64,000 bases of DNA, taken from DASYKS01 sp031404815. Its GTDB lineage: Bacteria > Acidobacteriota > Thermoanaerobaculia > Multivoradales > UBA5704. The stretch's first letter is position 1; every line of letters starts with the position of its first letter. The stretch is taken from the NCBI GenBank assembly GCA_031404815.1, contig JANNIH010000169.1, positions 1 to 64,000 on the forward strand, written 5' to 3'. Shown here piece after piece: positions 1 to 8,059 of the stretch. The notes under the pieces are model-generated. The model ran no database searches. It was not told where the DNA came from and saw only the letters and a program-made list of their open reading frames with translations. The position numbers were made by a program, and so were the translations under genes.

Positions 1-2
1 GC

Positions 3-1022
3 GGCTTGGCCGGCGCGGATCGATACTTCACCCGAACCGGTATCGATCGAGATCCGGCGCGTCTTGGCGAGCGAGCTGTGAACCGACACGTCGCCCGAAC
101 CGGTGTCGGCGGCCAGCTCTTCGATCTCCACCCCGAGCACCTCGATCGAGCCCGAGCCGGTGTCGGCTTCCAGCCGGCCCGCGGCGCCGTTCTTGACGCT
201 CACGTCGCCCGAGCCGGTATCGATCGACAGTTTGCCGGCCGAAACCCGGTCGATCCGGACATCGCCCGAACCGGTGTCGATTCCGCCGTTACCGATCAGC
301 TGGGCCACCGTGACATCGCCCGAACCGGTATCGATCGAACTCTCGCCGCGCACCGTTCCCACCTTCACATCGCCGGAGCCGGTGTCGATCAAGAGGTTGC
401 CTTCGAACGATGCCACCTTGACGTCGCCGCAGCCGGTGTCGATCGTCAGATCGCCGCGGAGAGCGGCGCCATCGACCGGGCCGACGACGTTGCGCATGTA
501 GATCTTGGCCGAAGGCGGCATGGCGACGCGGACGTTGGCGTAGAGGGTCGGAATGCCCGCCCGGCGGGCGCCGTAGATCCGCACCTTCTCCCCGCGGTAG
601 AGGGTGGAGGTGGCGCTATCGAACATCGAGCCAAAGAACGACGGCACGTCGGTGTTGTTGGAGCCGGGATAGTGGAAACCACGGTAGCTCTCGACCGGAT
701 AGGAGAGCGCCCACTCTTCGCGCCCCTTGGCGTCTTTCCCTTTGACCCATTTGACCTTTCCGAGCAGCCCTTGGGTCTCCGCTGCGTCGCGACCTTGGGC
801 GTAGACCGTCGTTTCGACCGTCATCGGGTCGGCCGTCCCCGGTACCAGCTCGATGCGGCCGGCTAGGTTGGCGAGCCGGATCGGTTGGGCGCCCGCGGAC
901 GCCGGCAGCTGGACCCGAAAGGAACGCTTCCCGAGTTCATCGGCCCGGGCCGCCACGGCAAAGACGATCGGAGCCACCAGCAGCGCGGCGGCACAACGGA
1001 CGGTTCTGAGGTTGGCGTTCAT
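3..1022 (-). CDS. DUF4097-family secreted beta-repeat protein (partial, C-terminus beyond window)
   Basis: The frame opens at an ATG at 1022, preceded by AGAGGAG, and runs off the left edge without a stop, so about 340 residues are visible. The N-terminus (MNANLRTVRCAAALLVAP, then a hydrophobic run ending near AARA) looks like a Sec signal peptide. From about residue 190 the protein consists of repeats of the type IDTGSGDVxV, at least eight copies, which is the hallmark of DUF4097 right-handed beta-helix-like proteins ('adhesin' annotations). Family members are exported and usually of unknown function. No operon partner is visible; the next gene, fabF, is on the same strand upstream with 176 bases between. 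Family call is firm; role is unknown. Confidence 0.85.
   Translation of the reverse strand, partial: MNANLRTVRCAAALLVAPIVFAVAARADELGKRSFRVQLPASAGAQPIRLANLAGRIELVPGTADPMTVETTVYAQGRDAAETQGLLGKVKWVKGKDAKGREEWALSYPVESYRGFHYPGSNNTDVPSFFGSMFDSATSTLYRGEKVRIYGARRAGIPTLYANVRVAMPPSAKIYMRNVVGPVDGAALRGDLTIDTGCGDVKVASFEGNLLIDTGSGDVKVGTVRGESSIDTGSGDVTVAQLIGNGGIDTGSGDVRIDRVSAGKLSIDTGSGDVSVKNGAAGRLEADTGSGSIEVLGVEIEELAADTGSGDVSVHSSLAKTRRISIDTGSGEVSIRAGQA
28..450 (-). repeat. In-gene tandem repeats coding DTGSGDV units
   Basis: On the + strand the core CCGAACCGGTATCGAT (with A/G and C/G variants) recurs near 31, 93, 148, 208, 268, 319, 373 and 427, 45 to 60 bases apart. Each copy codes a DTGSGxV turn in the DUF4097 protein. 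Conservation at DNA level beyond what the protein needs suggests recent expansion or gene conversion between units. Confidence 0.8.
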
Positions 1023-1198
1023 CTGGAGACTCCTCTTTGGGGGATCGATACGCTCAGAACCTCCTTACGTAGGACCGGAGGAAAAAGTTGCCCCGACGAT
1101 GGCCCGCAAAGGCGCTTCCGCCGCCGGATGACAGAGCAGTTCGATCGCGAGGTCGAGTGGAGTGACCCAAGAGAGGGCCGAGCAAGGGGACTGGCCGC

Positions 1199-2458
1199 CT
1201 ACGCGTGGGGCCGGTAGCGCTTCAAGATCACGGCGCCGTTCGTGCCACCGAAGCCGAACGAGTTGGTGATCGCGTATTCCAGATCGGTGGGGCGCGGGGT
1301 GTTGGGGACGAAGTCGAGATCGCACCCCTCTCCCGGGTGGTCCAGATTGATCGTCGCGGGGAGGATCTGGTCGCGCACGGCGAGCGCGAGGATCCCCACT
1401 TCCAACCCTCCGGAGGCGCCGAGCAGATGGCCGGTCGCCGATTTGGTCGACGAGACCGCCAACTTGTAGGCGTGGTCTCCGAAGACTCTCTTGACCGCTC
1501 TTACCTCGGCCAAATCGCCGAGTTCGGTGGAGGTGCCGTGGGCGTTGATATACCCGACGGCCTCAGGGCCGATCCCGGCGTCGGCGAGCGCCATCTTCAT
1601 CACCCGCGCGGCGCCGTCCCCTTCCGGATGGGGCGCCGAGATGTGGTACGCGTCCGCGCTCATACCGTAGCCGACGACCTCGCCGTAGATCGGCGCGCCG
1701 CGCCTCTTGGCATGCTCCAACTCTTCCATCACCACGATCCCCGCCCCTTCGCCGATCACGAACCCGTCGCGATCGCGATCCCACGGACGCGAGGAGCGCT
1801 CCGGATCGTCATTGCGGGTCGAGAGCGCACGCATCGCCGAGAAGCCCGCGACGGCGAGCGGACTCACCACCGCCTCCGCGCCGCCCGCGATCATCGCGTC
1901 CGCGTCATCGTGCTGGATGAAGCGAAACGCGTCGCCGACCGCGTGCAGACCGGTCGTGCACGCGGTACACGGCGCGGTGTTCGGCCCCTTGGCACCCCAG
2001 CGAATGGAGACCAGGCCAGCGGCCATGTTGACGATCAGCCCCGGGATGAAGAACGGCGACACCCGGCTGGGCCCCCGCTCGAGCAACGTCTTGTGGGTCG
2101 CTTCGATCAACGGCAGGCCGCCGATGCCGGAACCGATGTTGACCCCGACCCGCTCGGCGTTCGCCTCGTCGATCACCAGCCCCGAGTCTTCAAGCGCAAA
2201 CTGCGCCGCCGCGACCGCATAGTGGATGAAGGTGTCGCTCTTCTTGACCTCCTTCTTGTCGAAGAAGGCGAGCGGATCGAACCCCTTCACCTCGCCGGCG
2301 ATGCGCGAAGGATAGTCGGTGGTGTCGAACCGGGTGATCGGCCCGATCCCGCTTTTGCCCGCGAGCAGAGCGTTCCAGGTCTCGGCGGTCCCGATCCCCA
2401 CCGGGGAGACGAGACCCACACCGGTGACCACGACACGACGGCGATTCGGTAGGCTCAA
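1199..2458 (-). CDS. fabF: 3-oxoacyl-[acyl-carrier-protein] synthase II
   Basis: Condensing enzyme of fatty-acid elongation: joins malonyl-ACP to acyl-ACP in the cytoplasm. The 419-residue length is normal. The catalytic triad context is visible: Cys in CTACTTGLHAVGDA, His in NAHGTSTELGD, and His/Lys in KSATGHLLGASG. The C-terminus SFGFGGTNGAVILKRY is typical. The frame begins at a TTG (2458) just before the conserved RRVVVTGVGLVSP; there is no nearby in-frame ATG and only a weak ribosome site. Last gene of the DUF177-rpmF-plsX-fabD-fabG-acpP-fabF block, 81 bases after acpP. Confidence 0.97.
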   Translation of the reverse strand: MSLPNRRRVVVTGVGLVSPVGIGTAETWNALLAGKSGIGPITRFDTTDYPSRIAGEVKGFDPLAFFDKKEVKKSDTFIHYAVAAAQFALEDSGLVIDEANAERVGVNIGSGIGGLPLIEATHKTLLERGPSRVSPFFIPGLIVNMAAGLVSIRWGAKGPNTAPCTACTTGLHAVGDAFRFIQHDDADAMIAGGAEAVVSPLAVAGFSAMRALSTRNDDPERSSRPWDRDRDGFVIGEGAGIVVMEELEHAKRRGAPIYGEVVGYGMSADAYHISAPHPEGDGAARVMKMALADAGIGPEAVGYINAHGTSTELGDLAEVRAVKRVFGDHAYKLAVSSTKSATGHLLGASGGLEVGILALAVRDQILPATINLDHPGEGCDLDFVPNTPRPTDLEYAITNSFGFGGTNGAVILKRYRPHA

Positions 2459-2539
2459 GGAGTCGGCTCTTCGAGTTGGCTCAAGGTTTGAGCGTGGAAA
2501 TCGGGAGCGAGCTCAAAAAACATAAGCCCGCGGCACGAA

Positions 2540-2785
2540 CTAATTCTTCGCCTCTCCGGCGTTCGCTTCGATGTACTCGACGGCCTGGCGGACCGTACCG
2601 ATCTTCTCGGCGGCCTCGTCCGGGATCTCGATGCCGAACTCTTCCTCGAAGGCCATGACCAACTCGACGATGTCGAGGGAATCCGCGCCGAGGTCGTCGG
2701 TGAAACTCGCTTCCAAAGTAACCTCTTCTTCGTCGACACCCAACTGTTCGACGATGATGCCCTTGACCTTTTCACTGACCGCCAT
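2540..2785 (-). CDS. acpP: Acyl carrier protein
   Basis: Carrier of growing acyl chains. Eighty-one residues, acidic, with the phosphopantetheine attachment Ser36 in LGADSLDIVELVMAFEEEF. Although the frame is open 16 codons upstream, the ATG at 2785 is chosen because AGGAGG sits 8 bases before it and the protein then begins at the family's usual place. Lies between fabG and fabF on the same strand. Confidence 0.98.
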   Translation of the reverse strand: MAVSEKVKGIIVEQLGVDEEEVTLEASFTDDLGADSLDIVELVMAFEEEFGIEIPDEAAEKIGTVRQAVEYIEANAGEAKN

Positions 2786-2952
2786 GGGTGGTGCCCTCCT
2801 CTTGTAGTACGAGAAATAGACCTGTGTGACCAAATCCGCCGGCGAAGGTTTCTAACACAAAGCTCTCGGCCCGTCCACGGCGAACCCTGGTTGACAGCGC
2901 TCGAGAGGTAAGAGAGACCTATTGAAATCAGCGACTTGATGAGCAGGAGCGC

Positions 2953-3699
2953 TCAGATGTACAGCCCTCCGGACACATTGATCGTCTCGCCGGTGATGTA
3001 GCCGGCCTCGTCGCTCGCCAGGAACGCCACGACCCCTGCGATGTCATCGACATGGCCCAACCGCTTGAGGGCGATCTGACCGGCGAGCTCGGCGCGATTC
3101 GCTTCGGGCAACGCGTCGGTCATCGCGGTCTCGATGTAGCCGGGGGCGACCACGTTGACGGTCAGGTTGCGACTCCCGAGCTCGCGCGCGACCGATTTTG
3201 AGAAACCGATCAGCCCCGCTTTCGACGCCGCGTAGTTGGCCTGGCCGGCATTGCCCATCAGACCGACCACCGAAGAGACCGAGATCACCCGGCCCCAACG
3301 CTTCTTCATCATGCCCCGCACCAGCTCCTTGGTGAGCGCGAACGCCCCGGTCAGGTTGGTGCGCAGCACCCGCTCCCAGTCGTCGAGGCTCATGCGCATC
3401 AGCAAGTTGTCCGCGGTGATCCCGGCGTTGTTGACCAGGATGTCGACGCCCGCGAATTCCTCGGGCAAGGTCTTGAGCCGCTCGGGGATCGTCTCGGGCA
3501 GGGCCACGTCGAGCCTCAGCGCGTGCGCCCGCCCGCCGGCTGCTTCGATCTCCCCGACCAGGGCCGCGAGCTTCTCGGCATTCCGTGCCGCGACGACGAC
3601 CCTGGCGCCGTCGCGCGCGAGGCGTTTGGCGATCGCTTCGCCGATCCCTTGCGACGCCCCGGTGACCAGGGCGGTTTTTCCTTCCAGTCGGCTTTCCAT
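2953..3699 (-). CDS. fabG: 3-oxoacyl-[acyl-carrier-protein] reductase
   Basis: NADPH-dependent reduction of beta-ketoacyl-ACP. A 248-residue short-chain dehydrogenase with the nucleotide-binding TGASQGIG near residue 14, NNAG near residue 90, catalytic Ser in ISVSSVVG, and the YxxxK pair in NYAASKAG. The C-terminal ISGGLYI-like end (VSGGLYI) is typical of FabG. Nineteen bases separate it from fabD upstream; acpP follows after 167 bases, leaving room for a separate acpP promoter. Confidence 0.97.
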   Translation of the reverse strand: MESRLEGKTALVTGASQGIGEAIAKRLARDGARVVVAARNAEKLAALVGEIEAAGGRAHALRLDVALPETIPERLKTLPEEFAGVDILVNNAGITADNLLMRMSLDDWERVLRTNLTGAFALTKELVRGMMKKRWGRVISVSSVVGLMGNAGQANYAASKAGLIGFSKSVARELGSRNLTVNVVAPGYIETAMTDALPEANRAELAGQIALKRLGHVDDIAGVVAFLASDEAGYITGETINVSGGLYI

Positions 3700-3718
3700 G
3701 CGGGTCTCCCTCTCGTTT

Positions 3719-4714
3719 CTAGCTCTCGTTCTCTTCGCTGCCGCTCGCGAGCAACTTTAGGAGCTGCGCCGGCTCGCCCGTCGAAGCGACCCGGATGCCG
3801 TCGACGATTCGCCGATTGAGCCCTGCGAGCACGGTGCCCGGACCGACCTCGACGAACAGCCCGACGCTGAGCACCTCGGCCATGTAGCGGATCGACTCGA
3901 CCCACCGGACGCCGCTGTCGATCTGGCGGATCAACGCGTCGCGCGCGGCGTCCCCGGTGGTGACCGGGGCGGCATCGACGTTCGAGATCACCGGCACGCG
4001 CGGATCCGAGAGCACGGTTCGGGCCAGCAGCTCGGCCATCCCCTCGCGCGCCGGGCGCATCAACGGCGAATGAAACGGCGCCGAGACGGCGAGGATCGTC
4101 GCCTTGCGTGCGCCGCGCGCTTTGGCGAGCTCCACCGCGCGGTCGATCGCCGTCCGGTGACCGGCGAGCACGGTCTGCCCCGGGCCGTTCAGGTTCGCGA
4201 TCGCACAGACCTCGTCCGGGTGGCCGGCCGTCGCGTCGGCCGCCACCGTGGCGATCGCATCCAAATCCATGCCGATGATCGCGGCCATGCCGCCCACCCC
4301 CACCGGCACCGCCTCCTGCATCAGCTCGCCGCGCCGACGCACCAGGCGAAGCGCAGCGCCGAAATCGAGCGCGCCCGCTGCGACCAGCGCCGACCATTCG
4401 CCGAGCGAGTGCCCGGCAAAGGCGACAGGCGCGAACGGCACCCCCCTCTCGACCAACGCGCGATGGATCGCGATCGAGGTCGCGAGCAGCGCCGGCTGGG
4501 TGTTGGCGGTCAGGTTCAATTCCTCTTCCGGCCCTTCCCAACAGAGCGTGGTGAGCGGAAACCCGAGCGCGAGGTCGGCCTCGGCGAACGCGTCGCGCGC
4601 GGCGGGCGAAATCTCGGCCCAGGCGCGCCCCATCCCCACCTTTTGCGCCCCTTGTCCGGGAAAGACGAAGGCGTGCGTGCGCGCCAACGGGCCACTCGGC
4701 ATCGTGCTGCTCAT
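3719..4714 (-). CDS. fabD: Malonyl-CoA:ACP transacylase
   Basis: Loads malonyl groups on ACP. Contains FPGQGAQ near the N-terminus, the nucleophile motif GHSLGEWSA (Ser in GHS), and the conserved His in SAPFHSPLM. Length 331 residues is a little longer than usual because of a ~12-residue N-terminal extension. The ATG overlaps the plsX stop by four bases (ATGA), so translation is probably coupled. Confidence 0.97.
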   Translation of the reverse strand: MSSTMPSGPLARTHAFVFPGQGAQKVGMGRAWAEISPAARDAFAEADLALGFPLTTLCWEGPEEELNLTANTQPALLATSIAIHRALVERGVPFAPVAFAGHSLGEWSALVAAGALDFGAALRLVRRRGELMQEAVPVGVGGMAAIIGMDLDAIATVAADATAGHPDEVCAIANLNGPGQTVLAGHRTAIDRAVELAKARGARKATILAVSAPFHSPLMRPAREGMAELLARTVLSDPRVPVISNVDAAPVTTGDAARDALIRQIDSGVRWVESIRYMAEVLSVGLFVEVGPGTVLAGLNRRIVDGIRVASTGEPAQLLKLLASGSEENES

Positions 4715-5763
4715 CCTACGGGGATCTCCTCCGGCTGCACCGGCCCGGCGAGCAGGCTCGCCTCTTGGCGGTGGAGTTCGGCCAACTTGTCGCGAATCTT
4801 TTCGTGGACCTGCGCCTCGGCGAACTCGACCGCCCGGCGGATGGCATTTCGGATCGCCCGCGGGGTCGATCGGCCGTGGCCGATGAAGCAGCCCCCTTCG
4901 ACCCCGAGCAGGGGGGCGGCGCCGTACTCGGTGTAGTCGGTGCGGGCGCGGAAGCGGTCGATCGCGGGCTTCAAGATGGCATAACCGAGCTGGGTTCTGC
5001 GACTCTTGCCGATCTCTTCTCCAAGCATCCGACCGAGCAGTTCGGCGAGCGCTTCGGCGCTCTTCAACAGGACATTGCCGACGAAGCCGTCGCAGACCAC
5101 GACATCGACCGTGCCTTGGAAGACATCGCCCCCCTCGACGTTGCCGACGAAGTGGAGGCCGGTGCGTTTCAAGACCTTGAACACTTCGCGGGTCAGCTCG
5201 CTCCCCTTGTTCTCCTCTTCGCCGATCGATAGGAGGCCGATGCGCGGGGACGCGGTGCCGATCACCTCTTGGGCGTAGAAATGCCCCATGACGGCGAACT
5301 CGCGGAGGTGGTTCGGTTTGCTATCGACGTTGGCGCCGACGTCGAGCAGGACGGTGCGCCCGTGCGCGCTCGGTACCACCGCGGCGAGCGCAGGGCGATC
5401 GACCCCGGCGGAAGTGCCGATCACCACCTTGGCGGCGATCATCGCGGCGCCGGTGTGGCCGGCGGTGACCATTCCCTGAGCGCGCCCCTCGTGTACCAAC
5501 TCGGCGCAGAGGCGAATCGAGGAGCGGCGTTTCTTGCGCAACGGGGCGGTCGCCGGGTCGTCCATGCCGATGCTCTCTTCGGCGTGGATCACTTCGATCC
5601 GCCCGCGCGGATCGCCCAAGCGGGCGATCTCCGCCGCCACCCGTTCGCGGTCGCCGACCAGGAGGATCGAGATGTCGTCCTCGACCGCCGCCTGGAACGC
5701 ACCCTCAACCGCGGCGCGCGGTGCGAAGTCTCCCCCCATGGCGTCGACGGCGATGCGCATCAT
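4711..5763 (-). CDS. plsX: Phosphate acyltransferase PlsX
   Basis: Makes acyl-phosphate from acyl-ACP for glycerophospholipid synthesis. The protein begins MMRIAVDAMGGDFAPR, the family signature, and includes HAEESIGMDDPATAPLRKK and GFVGNVLLKSAE. An upstream TTG at 5781 is in frame but the ATG at 5763 (or the adjacent one at 5760) places the start where the family expects it; no strong ribosome site is visible. It follows rpmF by about 170 bases and overlaps fabD by four bases. Confidence 0.95.
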   Translation of the reverse strand: MMRIAVDAMGGDFAPRAAVEGAFQAAVEDDISILLVGDRERVAAEIARLGDPRGRIEVIHAEESIGMDDPATAPLRKKRRSSIRLCAELVHEGRAQGMVTAGHTGAAMIAAKVVIGTSAGVDRPALAAVVPSAHGRTVLLDVGANVDSKPNHLREFAVMGHFYAQEVIGTASPRIGLLSIGEEENKGSELTREVFKVLKRTGLHFVGNVEGGDVFQGTVDVVVCDGFVGNVLLKSAEALAELLGRMLGEEIGKSRRTQLGYAILKPAIDRFRARTDYTEYGAAPLLGVEGGCFIGHGRSTPRAIRNAIRRAVEFAEAQVHEKIRDKLAELHRQEASLLAGPVQPEEIPVG

Positions 5764-5936
5764 ATTCAGATCTTGGCCCAAGGAGTGGCGCCGATTCTAG
5801 TCCGGAAACGGCAAGGCCGGAAACCTCGAGTCCACCGACATCCGGCCCAAGGCTATTTACCCCGGATACACGAAAGGCCTAGAGCCAAGCCCAACGCGGC
5901 TCGCCCGAGAGGGCTCCCTTGGGGTATCGAGGGCCT

Positions 5937-6122
5937 TTACGCCTTGTCGGCGACTTCGATCACTTGGCGGTCGTGGTAGAAGCCACAGGCACCGCAGGCG
6001 CGGTGCGGCAGCTTCGACTCGCCGCAGTTCGGGCAGTTCGAAGTGGCCGGCCGGGGCAGGGCGTCGTGTGCGCGGCGACGGTCACGGCGGGCTTTGGAAT
6101 GGCGGCGTTTGGGATTAGGCAT
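5937..6122 (-). CDS. rpmF: 50S ribosomal protein L32
   Basis: Sixty-one residues starting MPNPKRRHSKARRDRRRAHD, the standard L32 N-terminus. It carries the zinc-ribbon cysteines CPNC and CGACG (C+ type). Positioned between the DUF177 gene and plsX as in many bacteria, so synthesis of a ribosomal protein and of membrane lipid enzymes share an operon. Confidence 0.97.
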   Translation of the reverse strand: MPNPKRRHSKARRDRRRAHDALPRPATSNCPNCGESKLPHRACGACGFYHDRQVIEVADKA

Positions 6123-6268
6123 CGTCGATCGACCTCTAAAGTCTCGCGGAACTTGTAGTTCCGGCGCCTTCGGTGGGTATCATCAGTGTCAGGATCAATT
6201 TCAGGCAACCGGCCCTATTCGTCGGCCGGAATCCCGGAATCTACACGGCTTCTTTCGTTCAAGCGACT

Positions 6269-6811
6269 TTAAGACCCGCCCTCCGCCTTGCCGAGCTGTT
6301 CGCGCAACGCCGCGAGACCGGACCAGCGGGGATCGCTCACCCCCCGATCGCAGCTACAGTCGCCCGCGTTCAAATCCGCGCCGCAGGTCGGGCACAACCC
6401 CCGGCAGTCCTCGCGGCAGAGCGGTTTCATCGGGATGTTCAACTGAACCTGCTCGGTAAAGACCGGTTCCGTCCGGAACTTGTCCCCCTCGACCTGCCAG
6501 ACCCCGAGATCGCGCGCCCCCAGCTCCCGCTCCTCGTCCTCGACCAGCTCTTTGCCCTGCAAAACCAGAAGCTCGATCGTCGGCGCCATCGGCTCCACCC
6601 GCTCCGTCAGGCACCGCGAGCAGGCGAGCGTCTGCTCGTACGTCAGCTCAGCGGTCAGCAAAAACCCCGGCTCGGCAAAGGCCAGCCGACCCGAGCACGC
6701 AATCGGGCTGATCGCAACCAGATCAGAGCGATCGAAATCCCCGACCGCGACGACGATCGTTTCCGTCCACGCGAGGGGCTCCTCGCGAACCTGTTCCAGC
6801 CAAATCTGCAT
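6269..6811 (-). CDS. DUF177 (YceD-like) protein
   Basis: A 180-residue member of the DUF177/YceD family, identified by its C-terminal CRGLCPTCGADLN cysteine pattern and its place directly upstream of rpmF. YceD-type proteins are linked to 23S rRNA maturation in plants and bacteria; the exact role here is inferred. The internal CSRCL and the C-terminal cysteines could bind metal. First gene of the lipid block; the ATG at 6811 is the only reasonable start. Confidence 0.88.
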   Translation of the reverse strand: MQIWLEQVREEPLAWTETIVVAVGDFDRSDLVAISPIACSGRLAFAEPGFLLTAELTYEQTLACSRCLTERVEPMAPTIELLVLQGKELVEDEERELGARDLGVWQVEGDKFRTEPVFTEQVQLNIPMKPLCREDCRGLCPTCGADLNAGDCSCDRGVSDPRWSGLAALREQLGKAEGGS

Positions 6812-6984
6812 CGAAGCCCCTTTAGCGGGTGGCGCGACCTGGAAGGCTACGGGAATGAGGGGGATCTGTCAATTCTGAGGCGGCGCGGCGGAAGGGGCGC
6901 CGGGCTCCCTTGTCCTTCGAAGTCCTTCGAGAGTTGGCGGTCCGCGATATGGACAAGGACCGCGCTTCTAGTATTCTACCGAGC

Positions 6985-7209
6985 ATGCGAACCGTGGATG
7001 CTCTCTATGACCAAGGCTTGCTCAGACCGGCGGAGCCCCTCTCCCTCCGGCAGGGCGAAACGGTCCGACTGATTCTGCTTCCTCGACCCGATGCCAAGCG
7101 CTGGGACCTGTCTCGCTTTCCCCAATCCGCCCAGAAAGAAAATCTCGCGCTCGCGACCCTGGGCCTCGCTGAATGGGCGGACGCGCTTGAGGCGGAGGAC
7201 CGTGGTTGA
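6985..7209 (+). CDS. DUF104/AF2212-like antitoxin, orphan
   Basis: The 74 residues from the ATG at 6985 begin MRTVDALYDQGLLRPAEPLSL, followed by QGETVRLILLP, matching the DUF104 (AF2212-like) antitoxin family, whose members normally precede a PIN-domain VapC toxin. No PIN toxin follows: right after the stop lies the 3' part of the opposite-strand DUF3368 remnant. The toxin partner has therefore been lost. An in-frame upstream ATG at 6910 would add 25 residues that do not look like the family. Confidence 0.7.
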   Translation: MRTVDALYDQGLLRPAEPLSLRQGETVRLILLPRPDAKRWDLSRFPQSAQKENLALATLGLAEWADALEAEDRG

Positions 7210-7369
7210 AGCGACCGTTCCGGTGCAGCGAATTTCGAGTAGCTCGGCCTGGCGTCGCGCCAGGGCATCGTCGAGAAGTACGAGCGCATCGGCACTTTCG
7301 AGCGCCAGTGCGATGGCCGACCTAATGGAGGTATTGAATCGGAGACGTGTCGGAAATAACCTCAGGCAT
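7205..7369 (-). pseudogene. DUF3368 PIN-like toxin with internal deletion and frameshift
   Basis: An ATG at 7369 overlaps the end of the UPF0175 antitoxin gene by 8 bases, the normal coupling for this pair. It reads MPEVISDTSPIQYLH and then stops at 7325; VISDTSPI is the invariant N-terminus of DUF3368 toxins. Immediately after, in another frame (about 7323 to 7207), the sequence reads AIALALESADALVLLDDALARRQ and CTGTVAS, which is the C-terminal part of the same family. Roughly the middle half of the gene is gone. The C-terminal end is also cut at about 7207, where the DUF104 gene abuts. Confidence 0.8.
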
Positions 7370-7613
7370 TCTCGAGGTCTCGACGTAGCTCACTTTCGGT
7401 CTGCGTGAAGGTAGCCACCCCGTAGTGCGAGAGTTTCATCAGAAATAGCGCACGCGGAATGCCGGCGAGATTGGCGGCGGCACCCGACGAGAGCCGGCCG
7501 ACCTCGAAGAGCTTGATGGCGGCGGCTAGGCGAAGTTCCGGGCCGAAGGAGTCCTGGGTCGCATGCAGGGCGACCAGGGTTTCGTCTGGGATGGTGAGTG
7601 TGATCTGGCTCAT
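7362..7613 (-). CDS. UPF0175-family antitoxin
   Basis: Eighty-three residues from ATG 7613 (MSQITLTIPDETLVAL, then LRLAAAIKLFEVGRLSSGAAANLAGIPRALFLMKLSHYGV). This is the UPF0175 family, DNA-binding antitoxins of DUF3368 toxins. The ORF appears intact although its toxin downstream is deleted, so it may now serve only as a repressor or be on the way to loss. It lies 17 bases after the 7631-7957 gene and is probably co-transcribed. Confidence 0.85.
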   Translation of the reverse strand: MSQITLTIPDETLVALHATQDSFGPELRLAAAIKLFEVGRLSSGAAANLAGIPRALFLMKLSHYGVATFTQTESELRRDLENA

Positions 7614-7630
7614 TGGGTGCGATCTCCTAT

Positions 7631-7957
7631 TCAAGCGGCAGCCGAGAGCCGACGATTCATCACACGCCAGAATATGGCGACCACATCGTTCTTGCCGTCG
7701 AAGTAGTCCTCGAAGAATCCAGAGCCGTTGAGCGCGGGCGGATAGGCGTAGCGCTCTTGATCTTCGCCGAGTTCGTTCACCCAGTCGTCCGGCTCACGGG
7801 CATCGACGACCTTGAAGATTTCGAGCGGGTAGAGGTAAGGCCTTCCCTGGTCGTTCAAAATCCGGAGATCCTCGGCCTCAATGCCAAGGACGAGGTACGT
7901 TTGGCCCGGCGTCAGATCCGGATATTGTGCGTCTCGCTCGCTCAGTTCGACGATCAT
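7631..7957 (-). CDS. Hypothetical 108-aa protein upstream of a UPF0175 antitoxin
   Basis: Starts at ATG 7957 (MIVELSERDAQYPDLTPGQTYLVLGIEAEDLRI). The frame is open a further 96 codons upstream but that part lies in the array region and has repeat-like composition, so it is excluded. The protein is acidic with aromatic patches (FFEDYFDGKND) and no signal peptide or membrane segment. I do not recognise the family. Its size and position at the head of a toxin-antitoxin operon would fit an accessory or immunity-like protein, but that is inference. Confidence 0.65.
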   Translation of the reverse strand: MIVELSERDAQYPDLTPGQTYLVLGIEAEDLRILNDQGRPYLYPLEIFKVVDAREPDDWVNELGEDQERYAYPPALNGSGFFEDYFDGKNDVVAIFWRVMNRRLSAAA

Positions 7958-8059
7958 CGTTAGAGGACCTCTTTCCGTTTCGGCTCCACTCGGCCGATCC
8001 CGGGATGTTCGCTGAGTTGGACGATAACAGAGAGTCGCAGACTTTCTCGTCTGCCCGAT

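Noticed and set aside
6..866. Long + strand reading frame with RTGIDR-type repeats
   Set aside because: It is the antisense of the DUF4097 tandem repeats; the minus strand has a signal peptide, ribosome site and known family.
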